From Aplidium turbinatum (taxonomy: Eukaryota; Chordata; Ascidiacea; Aplousobranchia; Polyclinidae): DNA of 64,000 nt. Made by a program: the position numbers and the translations under genes. The notes under the pieces are model-generated. The model had not been told where the DNA came from, did not search any database, and saw nothing but the letters and a program-made list of their open reading frames with translations. The stretch lies in assembly GCA_918807975.1 (NCBI GenBank), contig OU964930.1, positions 16,734,372 to 16,798,371 on the forward strand, written 5' to 3'. This document shows, one piece after another, positions 23,914-35,694 of the stretch. How positions within the stretch are numbered: the stretch's first letter is position 1; each line of letters begins with the position of its first letter.

Positions 23914-24764
23914 GATGGTTTTGTTATCGCCTAGCATTGCCAAAAAGAAAAGTCACATTCAAGCTAAATATAAAAGTACTATCAGGGATGAGCCGAACAA
24001 TCTTTTTCAAAAAATGCAATTGAAAAAGAATCTGTTCAATAATAATGAAGTGCTCCTAGCATAGGCGCCTAACTATTTTTTTGGTCGTGGGGGCGAAAGC
24101 GTGTTTCATCTGCAGCAACGTAAATTCAGCAAAATGTCACGCAGATGGATGACGTAATTGTGTCGTCACACTAGGATTGCTTTTATTGCCACACTCGGAG
24201 TTATCGCTACGTTCGATCTACCGTTAATTATTATAAACAAAACTAGACCACTTCGCATGCCATGCGTTGGCTAGCGGTTGATGGAATGCGATTCTTCAAG
24301 CTAAGCACAACATAAAGTTTAGCAGCGAACTAGATTTATTAACATGAAACAAGAGACGAAAAGGTTTAGCCTACTAAAAGGTATACTGTAAATGGAACGA
24401 AAATGCTTTGAAAATGGAAAGAAAATGCTAACATGATCAATGATCATACGGTTGAAAATAGTTCTGTTCAAAGCAAAATCATTTTTACATCAATTCAACA
24501 GCACGTCACGTTGAATAAATTTAAAAGTTGCTGGCATCCGGAGAATTACGACTTGGTAAAGTTCACACAATTTGTGATGGCGTACATAAAACATTGAGCA
24601 CTAGTTGCAACGCTCATCTGATGAAATTGAAAGTAAAAGCAACAATAAACAAGACGGTTTATTGCTTCACTGACGTTTCGCGCACCATGACAATGCCCAT
24701 CCTCAGAGCGAATGACATATAAAATAAAATTTCACAAGGTTATATACTGCAGTGCAATTAAAGG

Positions 24765-25085
24765 CAAGAAAAAATAAAACACACAATATTTTAAAGATTG
24801 GCCAATGATGTGTGAGCGGTCACTTTCCACGTTAAATTACATAAAAACTTCCAACAATAAGCATAAATTCGAAGCTGTAAAGACCAACAGAAAAAATGCG
24901 ATTGAAGGCAAGAAAAAATAGAACACAATATTTTGGCAATCAATTGGCCAATCTTTAAAATAAAATATTGTGTTCTATTTTTTCTTGCCTTCAATCGCAT
25001 TTTTTCTGTTGGACTTCATTGCTTCAAATTTATGTTTATTGTTGGAAGTTTTTACGTAATTTAACGTGGAAAGTAACCGCTCACA
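24765..25085. repeat. Inverted duplication in the hAT 3' flank
   Basis: AGGCAAGAAAAAATAGAACA on the left is mirrored by TGTTCTATTTTTTCTTGCCT on the right, and flanking blocks (CCAACAGAAAAAATGCGATTG; ACTTCCAACAATAA) are mirrored too. The centre is near 24960. It can form a long hairpin downstream of the transposase stop codon. Confidence 0.8.
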
Positions 25086-25207
25086 AATTTTCAGTATTCA
25101 GTGAAACGTTGAAATGCGTTACTGGTTTCAAACAGACAGACATGCACGGTAAATCAGTCAGATATGCAGGGCAAAACCCTACCATTTGTGTTAGTTTGAC
25201 TTTGTGG

Positions 25208-27568
25208 TTAATCGTTCATTAACTCCGATTTCGCAAAAGTATTTTGTCGAACTTGATGACGATTAATCCATGAATCAATAATAGCCGGCTTGTTTAGTAG
25301 ATCCACATCTTCCTTGTAGACGTTAAGAATAAGCAAGTGATTTAAGCGCTTTTGCGACGTTGTTGATCTCAGATACGTCTTAACACGGCGCAACGTGCTA
25401 AATGAGCGCTCGGCTTCGCAGGTTGTGCAAGGCAATGTCAGGTAAACTTTCAACAGAGCAGCAAAATTTTTCAAAATTACACTTCTGGTGTCATCTTCTG
25501 CAAAAAATTGTTGGATATCTTCAATTGTTTCCGTGGTTAATTTTTTCGATTTTTCTAGATCCAAAAATTGCTCGACTTCATGCTTCAATTTTTGAATATC
25601 TACTTGCGAGCTATAGATATTGTCAAGCTCCTTAAGCGATTTTTCAAAATCAGAGCTGTTGGGATCTTTACACAACAAAACAGTTTCCAAATGCGATACC
25701 ATGCTTAAATCCTGACTTTCATGGCGCTCGAGCAGAGATCTAGATGCCCTTCCCAAAGTTGAATTAAACAGGTTAACAAAGTATATTTTTACACTTTCAC
25801 TACCGGTATCGGTTTCTCTGCCCACACTGCCACTTCGTCGACCACAATTACGTGGCGCACTTGGAAACTCCACACCGATTTCATTTGCTTTGCTTTCACA
25901 AGCGTCATAGAATGCTGATGATTTTTCTTCGGATATGTTGCTTGTGAGCACATCTAGAAGGTGTTCAAGCATTCGCTTGAATTTTCCCACGGTGACGTTT
26001 CGGCCTTGCACTTCTACGTGCACAGGGTGAACAAACGAAAGCACACGTTGCATAACCTTCAGCATGTAAAAGGTGCTGAACGATTCCATAGAGCGCAAAA
26101 GACACGCAGCACGACTTCTTGAAGATTGTTGCATGGCCTCGTCCTGGCTCATTTGTAAAAGCCAATCTAATATGTTGGCGTAATTAGCTAAGAAAGCTTC
26201 AATAGCCGGATAACGCATAACCCATCTTGTTGGACAAAGCGGGCGAAGAGAAGGTGTGGGAGCATCATCGGCACGTAATTTGTATTTATTGAAATTAGCC
26301 AAACGCTTCGGGGACTGCGTTATGAAAGTTACAACAGATTGCAGTACTGCCAATGCATTTGTTCCTTCCTGAGATGACTGAAAAGTATCCATAACGATTA
26401 AATTCAACTGATGTCCAGCGCAGTAAATATGCAGCATGGCCGGGTAAACATCTCTAAATCGACGCTGCACTCCACTGATACGCCCGCTCATATTGGCGGC
26501 ACCATCATAGCCTTGCCCCCTACAAAAGGACATATTTAATCCAGCGGCAATGGCGCTAGAATTCAATGCGTTGAAGAGGGTTTCTGCGTCTGTTTTATCA
26601 GTTTCAATCAGACCTATGCAGCACTCATGAATAGCGAATAGCGAATCTACATAACGCACGCACAACGATATTTGTTCTTTCCTGGAAATGTCTGTAGTTT
26701 CGTCAGCCATAATACTGAAGCATGTAGAATCATTTACCTTATTCACAATTTTACGAACGATGTCATGCGCTAGCATCTCGAGTATTTCATTCTGAATATC
26801 ATGCCCAAGCCACTTGCCTCTTCTCTCTGTCATCCACGCATTTACATCGGAATTATAACACCCAAGAAGGTTCATGGCTTGAACGATGTTTGAATTGTTT
26901 TCCGCATGACCTCGTATAGCCAACCCCTGTCTACTTAAAAATATAAGCGCATCAAAAATGCTTTCCAAAGCTATTCTATTTTTCTTTAAATTTTTAGCGG
27001 TTTTATGGTCCACCAAAGAAGAAATTCGTTCGGTTTCATTATGTTGCAGTTTAGAGGCTACGCTCTCTAAATGACAAACGCTCTTTTCATGATTTTTAAA
27101 TCTATCTTTTCCCTTTTTCCAATTGCAATATCCCTTAAGCCAAACCTTTTGCTGGCCCTCTGTGAGCAGCTGTTTGGAAGAAGAGCACAATCGATTATGC
27201 TCGACGGCCCATAAGCAAACTGAACACCGGACCACGTCAATGGATGGTATGTATTTCAACCAATAGTGATATTTTTCCCAATCACGTTGATATCTTCTTC
27301 CATCACGAACACCAAAACTCATTTCAGCACCACTGGAAGGACCGGGAGTGTCTAATTCTTCCACAACAACATCCGATGGGCTGTCAACCACTAATGCTTC
27401 TACCTGTGCAGCTGTTACCACCTGCACATCATTAGGACTATCATCTGGAGCGTCATTTGGTACCGCTGGCTGGTTTTCTGGGCCAATAGCCCTTGAAAAA
27501 TAGTTACGAAGAGACGTTTGATTTAGTTTTCGACTTGACATTGCTCCTTCTTCACTACAATATAGCAA
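25208..27568 (-). CDS. hAT transposase, TTF-finger/ZMYM1-like, 786 residues, intact
   Basis: The protein would cut out and reinsert its element. A TTF-type zinc finger lies at about residues 88-170 (C115, C118, H160, C165). The RNase H-like core follows: MADETTD with D289 as probable first catalytic aspartate, GQGYDGAANMSG with D355, the AGHQLNL block near 385, and CPTRW at 445-449. The C-terminal dimerisation block (CEAERSFSTLRRVKTYLRS, 717-735) holds the likely catalytic glutamate. Length and block order are normal for this hAT branch. The start is the first methionine (TATTGTAGTGAAG context); a second one at residue 10 is also possible. No intron is needed. Confidence 0.93.
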   Translation of the reverse strand: MLYCSEEGAMSSRKLNQTSLRNYFSRAIGPENQPAVPNDAPDDSPNDVQVVTAAQVEALVVDSPSDVVVEELDTPGPSSGAEMSFGVRDGRRYQRDWEKYHYWLKYIPSIDVVRCSVCLWAVEHNRLCSSSKQLLTEGQQKVWLKGYCNWKKGKDRFKNHEKSVCHLESVASKLQHNETERISSLVDHKTAKNLKKNRIALESIFDALIFLSRQGLAIRGHAENNSNIVQAMNLLGCYNSDVNAWMTERRGKWLGHDIQNEILEMLAHDIVRKIVNKVNDSTCFSIMADETTDISRKEQISLCVRYVDSLFAIHECCIGLIETDKTDAETLFNALNSSAIAAGLNMSFCRGQGYDGAANMSGRISGVQRRFRDVYPAMLHIYCAGHQLNLIVMDTFQSSQEGTNALAVLQSVVTFITQSPKRLANFNKYKLRADDAPTPSLRPLCPTRWVMRYPAIEAFLANYANILDWLLQMSQDEAMQQSSRSRAACLLRSMESFSTFYMLKVMQRVLSFVHPVHVEVQGRNVTVGKFKRMLEHLLDVLTSNISEEKSSAFYDACESKANEIGVEFPSAPRNCGRRSGSVGRETDTGSESVKIYFVNLFNSTLGRASRSLLERHESQDLSMVSHLETVLLCKDPNSSDFEKSLKELDNIYSSQVDIQKLKHEVEQFLDLEKSKKLTTETIEDIQQFFAEDDTRSVILKNFAALLKVYLTLPCTTCEAERSFSTLRRVKTYLRSTTSQKRLNHLLILNVYKEDVDLLNKPAIIDSWINRHQVRQNTFAKSELMND

Positions 27569-28633
27569 CTTATTACTGACCTGCTTTCAATTCGCTGTAA
27601 AACACGGTTTTCGTGTTGCAAAAGAAACGAAAAGGTTGGTATGTGCGGGTTGCGGAAGAAACTTGCGAGTTTAATATCAGTGACGTAACAGACGCAACTG
27701 TGATGATTGAGATGGCAAAATAGAGCATTTTGGCATCAGAGGTAATTGATAACGTGGTTTGAGAGAAAATTACTCCTTTGAAGAACAATGCTACAGTTTT
27801 CACACCGATTTAACATCTGGCGATGTTAAAACGATGTAAAAGCAGTGGAAATTGCGGTCAGACTTGTACCGCTAATGAAGATCCTCAATCCTCACAGGTT
27901 TGCGCAATTTATTTGATTTATAGCACTGGGCTACGAGTGGCAGAGTGGAGACGAACGGCGCGGCTGGACACTTTTGCTCGCTTAACGGCGAATCAACGTT
28001 GTTTAACGTTGCATAAATGTAACAATGGCAATAATTGACGCAAACTAATCGCTTAATTAGTAGGTCTAGTAGGGCCTACATATTATGGCGACAAAACCCT
28101 GCGAATAAGGTAAGTAGGCTAGTATTAGAAGGTGGCAGATGGTTACAGAAATTTTGGGACTTAAAATTGCATTAAATTTTTTTTTAATTCCTGAAATGTC
28201 CGGCGGGCGCGGCCCACCCGCCCTGGACTCGTCGCCGGTGATCGAGATAAGAGTCTGTTTGCAAGCGCATAAAGCTAAACGCACGCTGCGTCTCCATAGT
28301 AAATTATGTTGTTTTTGGGTGCATTCAACATGTGATGACATTGAATCGACGCGAAATGGTAGATTTTTGCTATGTGAGATTGTAGCACTAGCATCGCTAC
28401 TCGCTTTGGTGATTATTTATTACGAAGCTGTTGCGGTTTGCACTTAAAAAATGTTTTCCCGCTCATCTATTGTTTTATGTATCAATTCAATACGGCATAA
28501 AAAGTTGCCCCCACGCAGAAATATGCGTGGGGGCCAGGCCCCCACGGCTTAGGCGCCTATGGCTCCTAGTCATTCAACAGAGTGTTCAACAACATTGCTT
28601 TTTTGCTCATCCCGTAAACGTGCTTTTGGCAAT

Positions 28634-29346
28634 TAGGGATGCACAATACAGAATATCAAATCTTAGAGATTCGAATCTCAATGTATTCGAATCGCATTTG
28701 CAGTTTCTTTTCGGATATCAGGATTCGAAAATAAATCTGTTAAATGAACAGTGTGCGACGTTAAACAAATGTAAAATTGATATTTTCCGTCTTGCGCGCC
28801 GATTTTTTTCTTCATTGACTGTTTGTTCCAAGCGCCTCTTTTTCTTCCTTCATATGATTCACGCAGTTATCAGAACTGCAGACGAATTCAGTTCAGTTTA
28901 TTTTTTGTTTTGTTGGCAAAAAAGAAAGAAAAAAAAGAGAAAATATACAAAAACACAATAAACACAAATAATTCGCACAACAAGGATGGCAGCAAAAGAC
29001 CAAAAGGTCACAAAAGTCAGCTGCCACCCAAACAGTTGCATGTTTATTGTACTATAGGCCTAAGCAGTGTGATGACCAAGTTTTTAGTAGTAGTTAGATG
29101 GTTCAAAATGTTCACTATTTTGAGAAAAAATCTGGCAACCCTAATCGTATGATGCTTGATTTATCATATGTTATACTCTGTTTGACATGTGATACTAATA
29201 CAATTCAAAATAATGTACAAATATTTTTGCTTTTTGTTCGATATTATTTGAAAAAAATTGCCGCGTAATTTCAGAATAGATTCGAAATTCTGGATTTGAA
29301 ATTAAGTATTCTAGAATAGCCAGGTATTCTGTATTGTGCATCCCTA
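28634..29346. mobile_element. hAT-type MITE (TAGGGATGCACAATAC ends)
   Basis: The ends TAGGGATGCACAATACAGAA and the complement are almost perfect. The 8-bp duplication TTGGCAAT at 28626-28633 and 29347-29354 is perfect. The motif ATTCGAAT/ATTCTAGAA recurs near the ends. No transposase blocks seen. The ends resemble, but differ from, those at 57890-59292. Confidence 0.88.
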
Positions 29347-29873
29347 TTGGCAATGCTGGGCGATGATAACAATACCATCACAAGCTAATGCAGGCAAACT
29401 AATCTATAACATTTGGCGCACCACCAATGATGAAAGTCAATCGTAAAATTCTTCAGTGCAAGAGTTTCACCTTCCCAAATTAAATTTTGAGGCAACATCT
29501 TATACAGTACAGAAATGATAACCATATATGGCAGTGGGTGCTCCACAATATCCTACCTCTCAAACAAAAAAGGAATCATTCTCTTGAATGAACCTCCCCT
29601 GACCAAATCATGCATTAACATTCAGCAATTTGTGGAACATCTTCATCTAAATTATCCAAGTCGCACTCAATCTGTAGAACATGAAGTTAAAGTGACAAGA
29701 GCAGCTGGGCGGATAGCCAGGCAAAAACGACAAATTGGTGACGCTTTGTGCACTACAGAAGGAAGAAAAAAGCCATGGATCAGGAAAAAAATATCGTGTT
29801 ACCAGAAAATCCAAGCAAACATAGATTCTATTGTGTGAAATGCGATGTGCTGTTACTTCTTGGTCAATAAGTT

Positions 29874-30076
29874 CGGAATGGCCCGCTTTGGTGAGTCCAA
29901 TTCGGTGAGTCCGATTTCCTATTCGGTGATTTTTTTAATTTTTTTTTTTAATTATTGGGTACCGTAGCCTAATTATTATTGCCGTTGAAGGGTTAGAGGT
30001 TAGGGTTAGGGGTCAGGAGTTAGGAACTCACCGAATTGGACTCACCGAATCGGACTCACCAAATAGTAGCAGACCC
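29874..30076. mobile_element. Foldback element, CGGAATGGCCCG...GCAGACCC family (short copy)
   Basis: It begins CGGAATGGCCCG and ends GCAGACCC, with a perfect 9-bp duplication CAATAAGTT at 29865-29873 and 30077-30085. The empty site survives in the opposite arm near 22815. The centre contains TTAGGG-like repeats. Confidence 0.9.
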
Positions 30077-30569
30077 CAATAAGTTAGTAGTGCTTTCATC
30101 ACTTTGTCTTTTGCCTAACTCTCAAAAAGAAATCATATCACTTCATCGGTCAATTTAAGAAGCATTTACATTGATACTATATCATGAAATGAATTAATAA
30201 AAAAGTTGTTCAAATCTTGAATTAAGGCATGCAAGTGTCTTCCTTTCTGAAAATCAATAAAAATGAATACCAACAACATACCTATTTAGCTCAAATAGTA
30301 CGGTACTAATTTTATCATTAAAAACGTGATTTAGGGTGCTCGATTTAAAAATGGTGTTGGGGCAGGGTCTAAACAGGGTCAGATTTCAAAAAAATTTTGG
30401 ATTTACTAATATTTTGGGCTAAGGCAAAAATCTATCACCCAGGCAAGTTGAAATGAAAAAATTGCCTCAAAAGGGGCCACCCTATTGCACTACTTGTGGA
30501 ATAGTTTTTGTACGACTACGGTACACAAATTACTTAGTTTACATTTTACATCTTATTATCCATTATTAT

Positions 30570-30960
30570 GATAGCCTATTTGGAGAGTTTGCGCAAACCC
30601 TTTATTAATTTTCCAGAAACCCCAATTATGATGTAATGTTTCTTCCCTTATACCCCAGTCCTCAATTACGGTGGTCTATCATTACTAAAACCTACTATTA
30701 TAACACAACAATGCGGCTGAGATTAGATTCTTGAATCTTTAATAAATTATGCCAATTGAAAGCTTTCTTTAATAGTTTTATGCAAATAAGGTAAAACTTA
30801 GCATTTGATATAATTCCTTGCAAATACCAAAATTGCTTCTTTTTGTAACACCAAAGTATCGGCCAAAATATCGGTATCATTATCGGTATCGACCTAAAAA
30901 AGTGATATTGGGATCAGTATCGGCCAAAATATTGGTATCGGTACATCTCTAACTAAGACT
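30570..30960. repeat. Dispersed repeat, partner of 42560-42720 and 46640-46830
   Basis: AGCCTATTTGGAGAGTTTG opens a block also found at 42575, and TTTAATAGTTTTATGCAAATA at 30766 recurs near 46696. A run of TATCGGTATC/GGCCAAAATAT units ends it. It appears to be one family whose second copy holds the LTR element. Confidence 0.65.
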
Positions 30961-32181
30961 ATATTTATGAACTACTTCTTATAATACAATTTTTATAATA
31001 TCTCTTATATGAGAGATTCTTATATCTTTTATATGAGAGATTTTGATAGTAATCAATGGTAGAAGATAGGCTCCAGTCCAACTTGAGTTGCATGTTGGGT
31101 ACTTCACTACTTGAGTGGGCTGTTTTATTTTTTTTAAATACATGCCTAAATCTAAAATTAGTGTTACGGTACTAGATGAGTTCTTCTAGTACCGGTACTA
31201 TGTGAGAAAACTTCAAAGTTGTTCAACAAAAACTTGTGGTAACACCTGTGATGGAACAAAGCTTTTTCTCAAAAGTTTTTTTGTAACAACTTATCAAATA
31301 AATACTGCAAAGGTTGGGTGTTCGTCGGGATTGTTATCTTTTCTAGCATGATTACTGATTAGTTTTGTTGCGACTATTGCTAGAAAAGAAAAAAAAGTAA
31401 TGTATGGTACCGTATATGTTTGAATCAAATTCTTGTTACACATTTAGCAGGCTTGGCAACGAGCAACTCACTGTCAAGGAGCATGATTTTTCACATGAAT
31501 GCATATCACATAAATGACGAAACAAATTCTGCAAAAAACATTTTTACAGCTATTTTTATGTGATAAAACTCATTTTTGCCTGTAAAACCCTTTTTTTTTC
31601 AAAAAACTTGTTTTTGCCTTTAAACCTCGGGCGGGCTGGGTTTTAAATAAACCTGTTTTTTTTACAACCCTGATTAAAATTCAAAGAAAATGAAGGTCTG
31701 TTTGTACCAGTAAACATCCATAGAATTGGCCCATGTTACAAGAGAAGGATCCACAAAGGATACAAACTGGTATGCATATTGCATAAATCAACAAGTGAAT
31801 GAAAAAATATTAGTAACTTCAAGTTAATGTAACTCCACATTTATTGGTTGTTATTTATTGACATTTATCAATAGCGTTGCCAGATAAGGGATTCTGCCTT
31901 AATTTGAGAAAAGTTTAAAGCTGTTGAAAACAAAAACTTGTATTTTGGAAATTTTTTTTGTCTTGGGCAAAGATCAAAACCCTAACCTTATTTCTAACTG
32001 TAACCCTTAGCTTAACCCTTCCTAACTTTAATCCTATCTCTGGCTACACCTGATTGTAACCATGGCAACAAGTTGGTGAAAATAGCCACTTATATATTTA
32101 AGTACAATTTATGCATATCGGTTTATAGCTTCTCTGTGGACCTTTCTCTTGTGTCATGAGCCAAACCTTTGGATGTCTCCT
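30961..32181. other. AT-rich stretch without recognisable gene
   Basis: No open frame or transposon end is convincing here. A short CCCTAACC-like run lies near 31978-32030. Confidence 0.4.
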
Positions 32182-32649
32182 GGTACAACCATAGGCGCCT
32201 AACTATTTTTTTGGCCGTGGGGGCGAAAGCGTGTTTCATCAGCAGCAATGTAAACTCAGCGAAATGTCACGCAGATGGATGACGTAATTATGTCGTCACA
32301 CTAGGATTCCTTTTATTGCTACACTCGGAGTTATAGCCACGTTCACCTACCGTTAATTATTATAAACAAAACTTGACCAAAACACATGCTATGCGTCTGC
32401 GTTGGCTAGCGGTTGATGGACTGCGACTCTTTAAGCTAAGCACAACATAAAGTTTAGCAACGAACTAGATTTATTAGCATAAAACAAGAGACGAAAATGT
32501 TTACTAAAAGGTATGTAAATGGAATGAAAATACTAACTTGATCATACGCTTGAAAATAAACCTGTTAAAAGCAAAATCATTCATGTTTACATCAATTCAA
32601 CAGCACGTCACCTTGAATAAATTTAAAAGTTACTGACATCCGTAAACAG

Positions 32650-35163
32650 TAGGGTGCATCGTCTCCCGCTTTTTTATGAAATTGGTTTCGTAACATTGAG
32701 AAGTGTGTTCCACTTCAGGAAAAACTCAGCCAAAAAAAATTTTTTTGTTCAGGGACCCCCCCTTCCACTCGCGCATGCCCCCCCAAATTTCGGACAGAAA
32801 AATCGACATAACTCCAAAACTAAAATACTTAGACATAAAGTGTTTGGTATTAGATTTATTGTAACTATATGATTTGATTCAAATTTGGTGAATAAAACAT
32901 ATTTTACAAAGAACAACTTTTTTTGCTCTTCAGGAGACACTGTTCACTCGAATACATCTAAAAAGAAATAGCTACGAAATGATAATGCACTGTTCGTTTT
33001 ATGCATGTTCCCTTGCAAATATTATAATAATGTCACTGAATGAACTGAAAATATGAATAAGCCTAAAGTGATTTTTGTTTCATTACTGATAATATAATAT
33101 TGAATAAAGCTTTAAAAAAATACAGCCTATATCTCATACAGCAGCTTTGAAAACGGCTTTAAAAGGGGAGTCCAACTCGAACGTTTTCGTCTAGCTCGCT
33201 AGAATAGATTCTTCAGGCAAACGGGGTGGTATTTGTAGTAAAGCTGTTGTAAATAATTACATTTCATGAGCACCTGGAAATTATGTGGCGATATAGTTAC
33301 GCACAGAACTCCACTTCGGTCCCATTTCTAATAATTAAAGGCCACTTTTGAAAGTGGAGCTGCCGGTTTGTTAGATGGATGCAACAGTCTATGATTTTTT
33401 CCGCAAATTTGGTCTCTTAGATCTGCTTTGTTCAACTACCTGAAGAATGCTTTCAAAGTTTTGGATATTTTGAGCAGATGATCGAAAATCTGTGGCCAGC
33501 TTGACACCACGCGCGGAGCAGTCATTTACAACTGTTAACCTTTCTGCTTTTGATTTGGCCAGTTTATACTGACTATCTTCTTCCCACTCCCTAACATTTT
33601 TTTCAAAAAACGTTGGGCGTACTTTTAAGAGCTTAAAGAGATACCAAGAATCTTTACCAATCAAATCAATCAGTGAAGTGTAGGCATCAATTGTGTCTGG
33701 AAAAACTGGCTTTCCTTTACCTTTTCTTTTCAGAGGTTCCTGTATTGAACCATCTGCTGCTTGCATTTTTAACAAAGCATCAACAATTCCTCTTTTTGTT
33801 TCATCTGGAACATGGTAATCAAACAGAGAAAGAGGAATCATTTCCTCAGTTAAGTACCAGAGGTGGAGATTCATCTTTTTCAAGCCACTAGAAGCTACAA
33901 TGGGATCAATTTTCTCAAACAAATGTAAAGTTTTCATTAACTTCAGGTCTGCCCATGGTGCGGAAACTCCTGAACTGCAATGAAACCACCATGGCACATA
34001 CACATATAGGAGGAACATTGCAAACCTTTTCAACTTCTCAGTTTGCTTTGGTTGCAGAATCAAGTGCTTCTTGGGATTAGCAGGATCCATTACTTCCTCA
34101 GTCCTTCTAGACAATAGTGTTAACTTTATGACATAAATAACTTTAGCCATCCACCGAGCTTTGTGAATAGCTCCTGGTTGTTTAAATTTAAATGGCTTCT
34201 TGCATGGCAATGGATAGTTGAAACTAAATAGACACAGCTCCAATAGTTCTCTGTAGTCTTCTCGAGGTAAATATCTTTTATCATTTTTTGTAAGCAACTG
34301 GGTTGCAAGAGCTACAGTATCTTCTTTCAAGGTTTCAAGGAAATTCATTTCACTGATTGACAAGCACTTGTATGTATCTAAATAAGGTTGGAAAGAGATG
34401 AGGTCTTGAGAAATACTGTTGAAGTGAGTACGAAAGTGAACAAACATAGTTATTTCAGGCAATCGAGATGTTTCAATACTCAGTGCTTCAAACACATTAC
34501 CTACGATTAGTTCTCCAACATGTTTTCTGCATGCACACCATAGCAATGACTTCTTCAATTTCTGTTGCAATTCAACACAACCTCCAGACCAAAGGCCAGT
34601 GTTTGTTGATGTAGTGTCAAATACCATGCTGATAGCACCATCAACAGAACGTTCCATTTGGTATGAGTGGTATGTCTTATAGTTACTGCATTATCATTCC
34701 ATCGCTATTTCTCTTTTAGATTATTATATATATACTATTATATTATAATAATTGATTGATGATACTAAACTTAAACAAAGCTTTTAAAAGAGACGGATGC
34801 GGATCCATAACTCTTTATCTCATAGAGTAGCCTTGAATAAGGCTTTAAAAGGGGAGTCCAACTTGAACGTTTTCAATGAACGTAGCAAAAAAATTTTGTT
34901 TTTTTGTAAAATATGTTTTATTCACCAAATTTGAATCAAATCATATAGTTACAATAAATCTAATACCAAACACTTTATGTCTAAGTATTTTAGTTTTGGA
35001 GTTATGTCGATTTTTCTGTCCGAAATTTGGGGGGGCATGCGCGAGTGGAAGGGGGGGTCCCTGAACAAAAAAATTTTTTTTGGCTAAGTTTTTCCTGAAG
35101 TGGAACACACTTTTCAATGTTACGAAACCAATTTCAAAAAAAAGCGGGAGACGATGCACCCTA
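32650..35163 (-). mobile_element. TAGGGTG-ended transposon with about 290-bp TIRs
   Basis: The left end TAGGGTGCATCGTCTCCCGC and its complement at the right extend as inverted repeats of about 290 bases. The 8-bp duplication GTAAACAG at 32642-32649 and 35164-35171 is perfect. It holds a minus-strand open frame of 422 codons. Ends fit the hAT YARNG rule, but the encoded protein does not look like a usual hAT transposase. Confidence 0.9.
33389..34657 (-). CDS. TAGGGTG-family transposase, 422 residues, probably N-terminally incomplete
   Basis: The frame opens with SMVFDTTSTNTG, matching MSDTTALNTG in the longer frame at 62648-64000. The latter has about 150 further residues before it, including a DGK block that this copy lacks. 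Further blocks are GAIHKARWMAKVIYVIK, SAPWADLKLM, HLWYLTEEMIPLSLF and a basic C-terminus. The DTTxxNTG aspartate is a likely catalytic residue; the glutamates in YLTEEM are candidates. It is either a deleted copy or the upstream part lies on another exon in 34660-34870. Confidence 0.7.
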   Translation of the reverse strand: MERSVDGAISMVFDTTSTNTGLWSGGCVELQQKLKKSLLWCACRKHVGELIVGNVFEALSIETSRLPEITMFVHFRTHFNSISQDLISFQPYLDTYKCLSISEMNFLETLKEDTVALATQLLTKNDKRYLPREDYRELLELCLFSFNYPLPCKKPFKFKQPGAIHKARWMAKVIYVIKLTLLSRRTEEVMDPANPKKHLILQPKQTEKLKRFAMFLLYVYVPWWFHCSSGVSAPWADLKLMKTLHLFEKIDPIVASSGLKKMNLHLWYLTEEMIPLSLFDYHVPDETKRGIVDALLKMQAADGSIQEPLKRKGKGKPVFPDTIDAYTSLIDLIGKDSWYLFKLLKVRPTFFEKNVREWEEDSQYKLAKSKAERLTVVNDCSARGVKLATDFRSSAQNIQNFESILQVVEQSRSKRPNLRKKS

Positions 35164-35694
35164 GTAAACAGCCCTTGAAAAATAGTTACGGAGAGACGTT
35201 TGATTAAATTTTTGACTTGACATTGCTCCCTTTTCACTACAATATCGCAACTTATGGCTGACCTGCTTTCAAGTTTCAATTTGCTGTAATACGCCCGTTT
35301 TCGTGTTGCGAATGAAACAAAAGATGCGCATATTCCCCGCCTTTGATCGGGTTTCTATGGCAACGGTGGTATGTGCGCCATGCAGTTTGCGCGAGTTCGT
35401 TGTTGTGTTGATTATGCCGCGTGTGCGCAATGCGGTTTGTACCAGCCCTTGTTGCGTTGGTTAGTAATTACCTCGGGCCGAGACTTCACTTCAAGTTCAT
35501 TTTCACAGCAAGCGATTCACTGCCGCGACAACTCTCTGCAGAGGTTTCGACTTTCGAAAGCGACATCGAGTCTGTTTGCAAGCGCATTAAGCTAAACGCA
35601 CGCTGTGTCAACGTAGCAAATTATGTTGTTTTTGGGTGCATTCAACATCTGATGACATTGAATCGACGCAAAATGGTAGATTTTTGCTATGTCT

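Larger units (their letters stand above)
24060..28561 (-). mobile_element. Autonomous-looking hAT transposon
   Basis: The 13-base ends CATAGGCGCCTAA and TTAGGCGCCTATG are perfect inverted copies. The 8-bp duplication GCTCCTAG at 24052-24059 and 28562-28569 is perfect. It carries one long minus-strand transposase frame (25208-27568) with no break. Between that frame and the left end lies an inverted duplication near 24765-25085. An internally deleted sister is at 32190-35979. Intact frame, perfect ends and perfect duplication suggest recent movement. Confidence 0.93.
22418..30484. mobile_element. Long inverted-repeat transposon, now a container for four insertions
   Basis: Left arm 22418 to about 24050 and right arm about 28570 to 30484 are inverted copies. 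The ends read CAGGGTGGCCCC and, inverted, TAGGGTGGCCCC. I could not find a target duplication. Arms are interrupted by a SINE (23094-23325), the hAT (24060-28561), a MITE (28634-29346) and a foldback element (29874-30076). Both arms share an open reading stretch with EGRKKPWIRKK (minus 22860-23054; plus 29515-29838). The end sequence suggests kinship with the TAGGGTG transposons. Confidence 0.65.

Noticed and set aside
28431-29152. 176- and 109-codon + strand frames
   Set aside because: They run across the hAT right end and into the MITE at 28634-29346, so they cannot be one real protein.
31975-32040. Telomeric repeat
   Set aside because: Only a few degenerate CCCTAAC-like units with no regular period.
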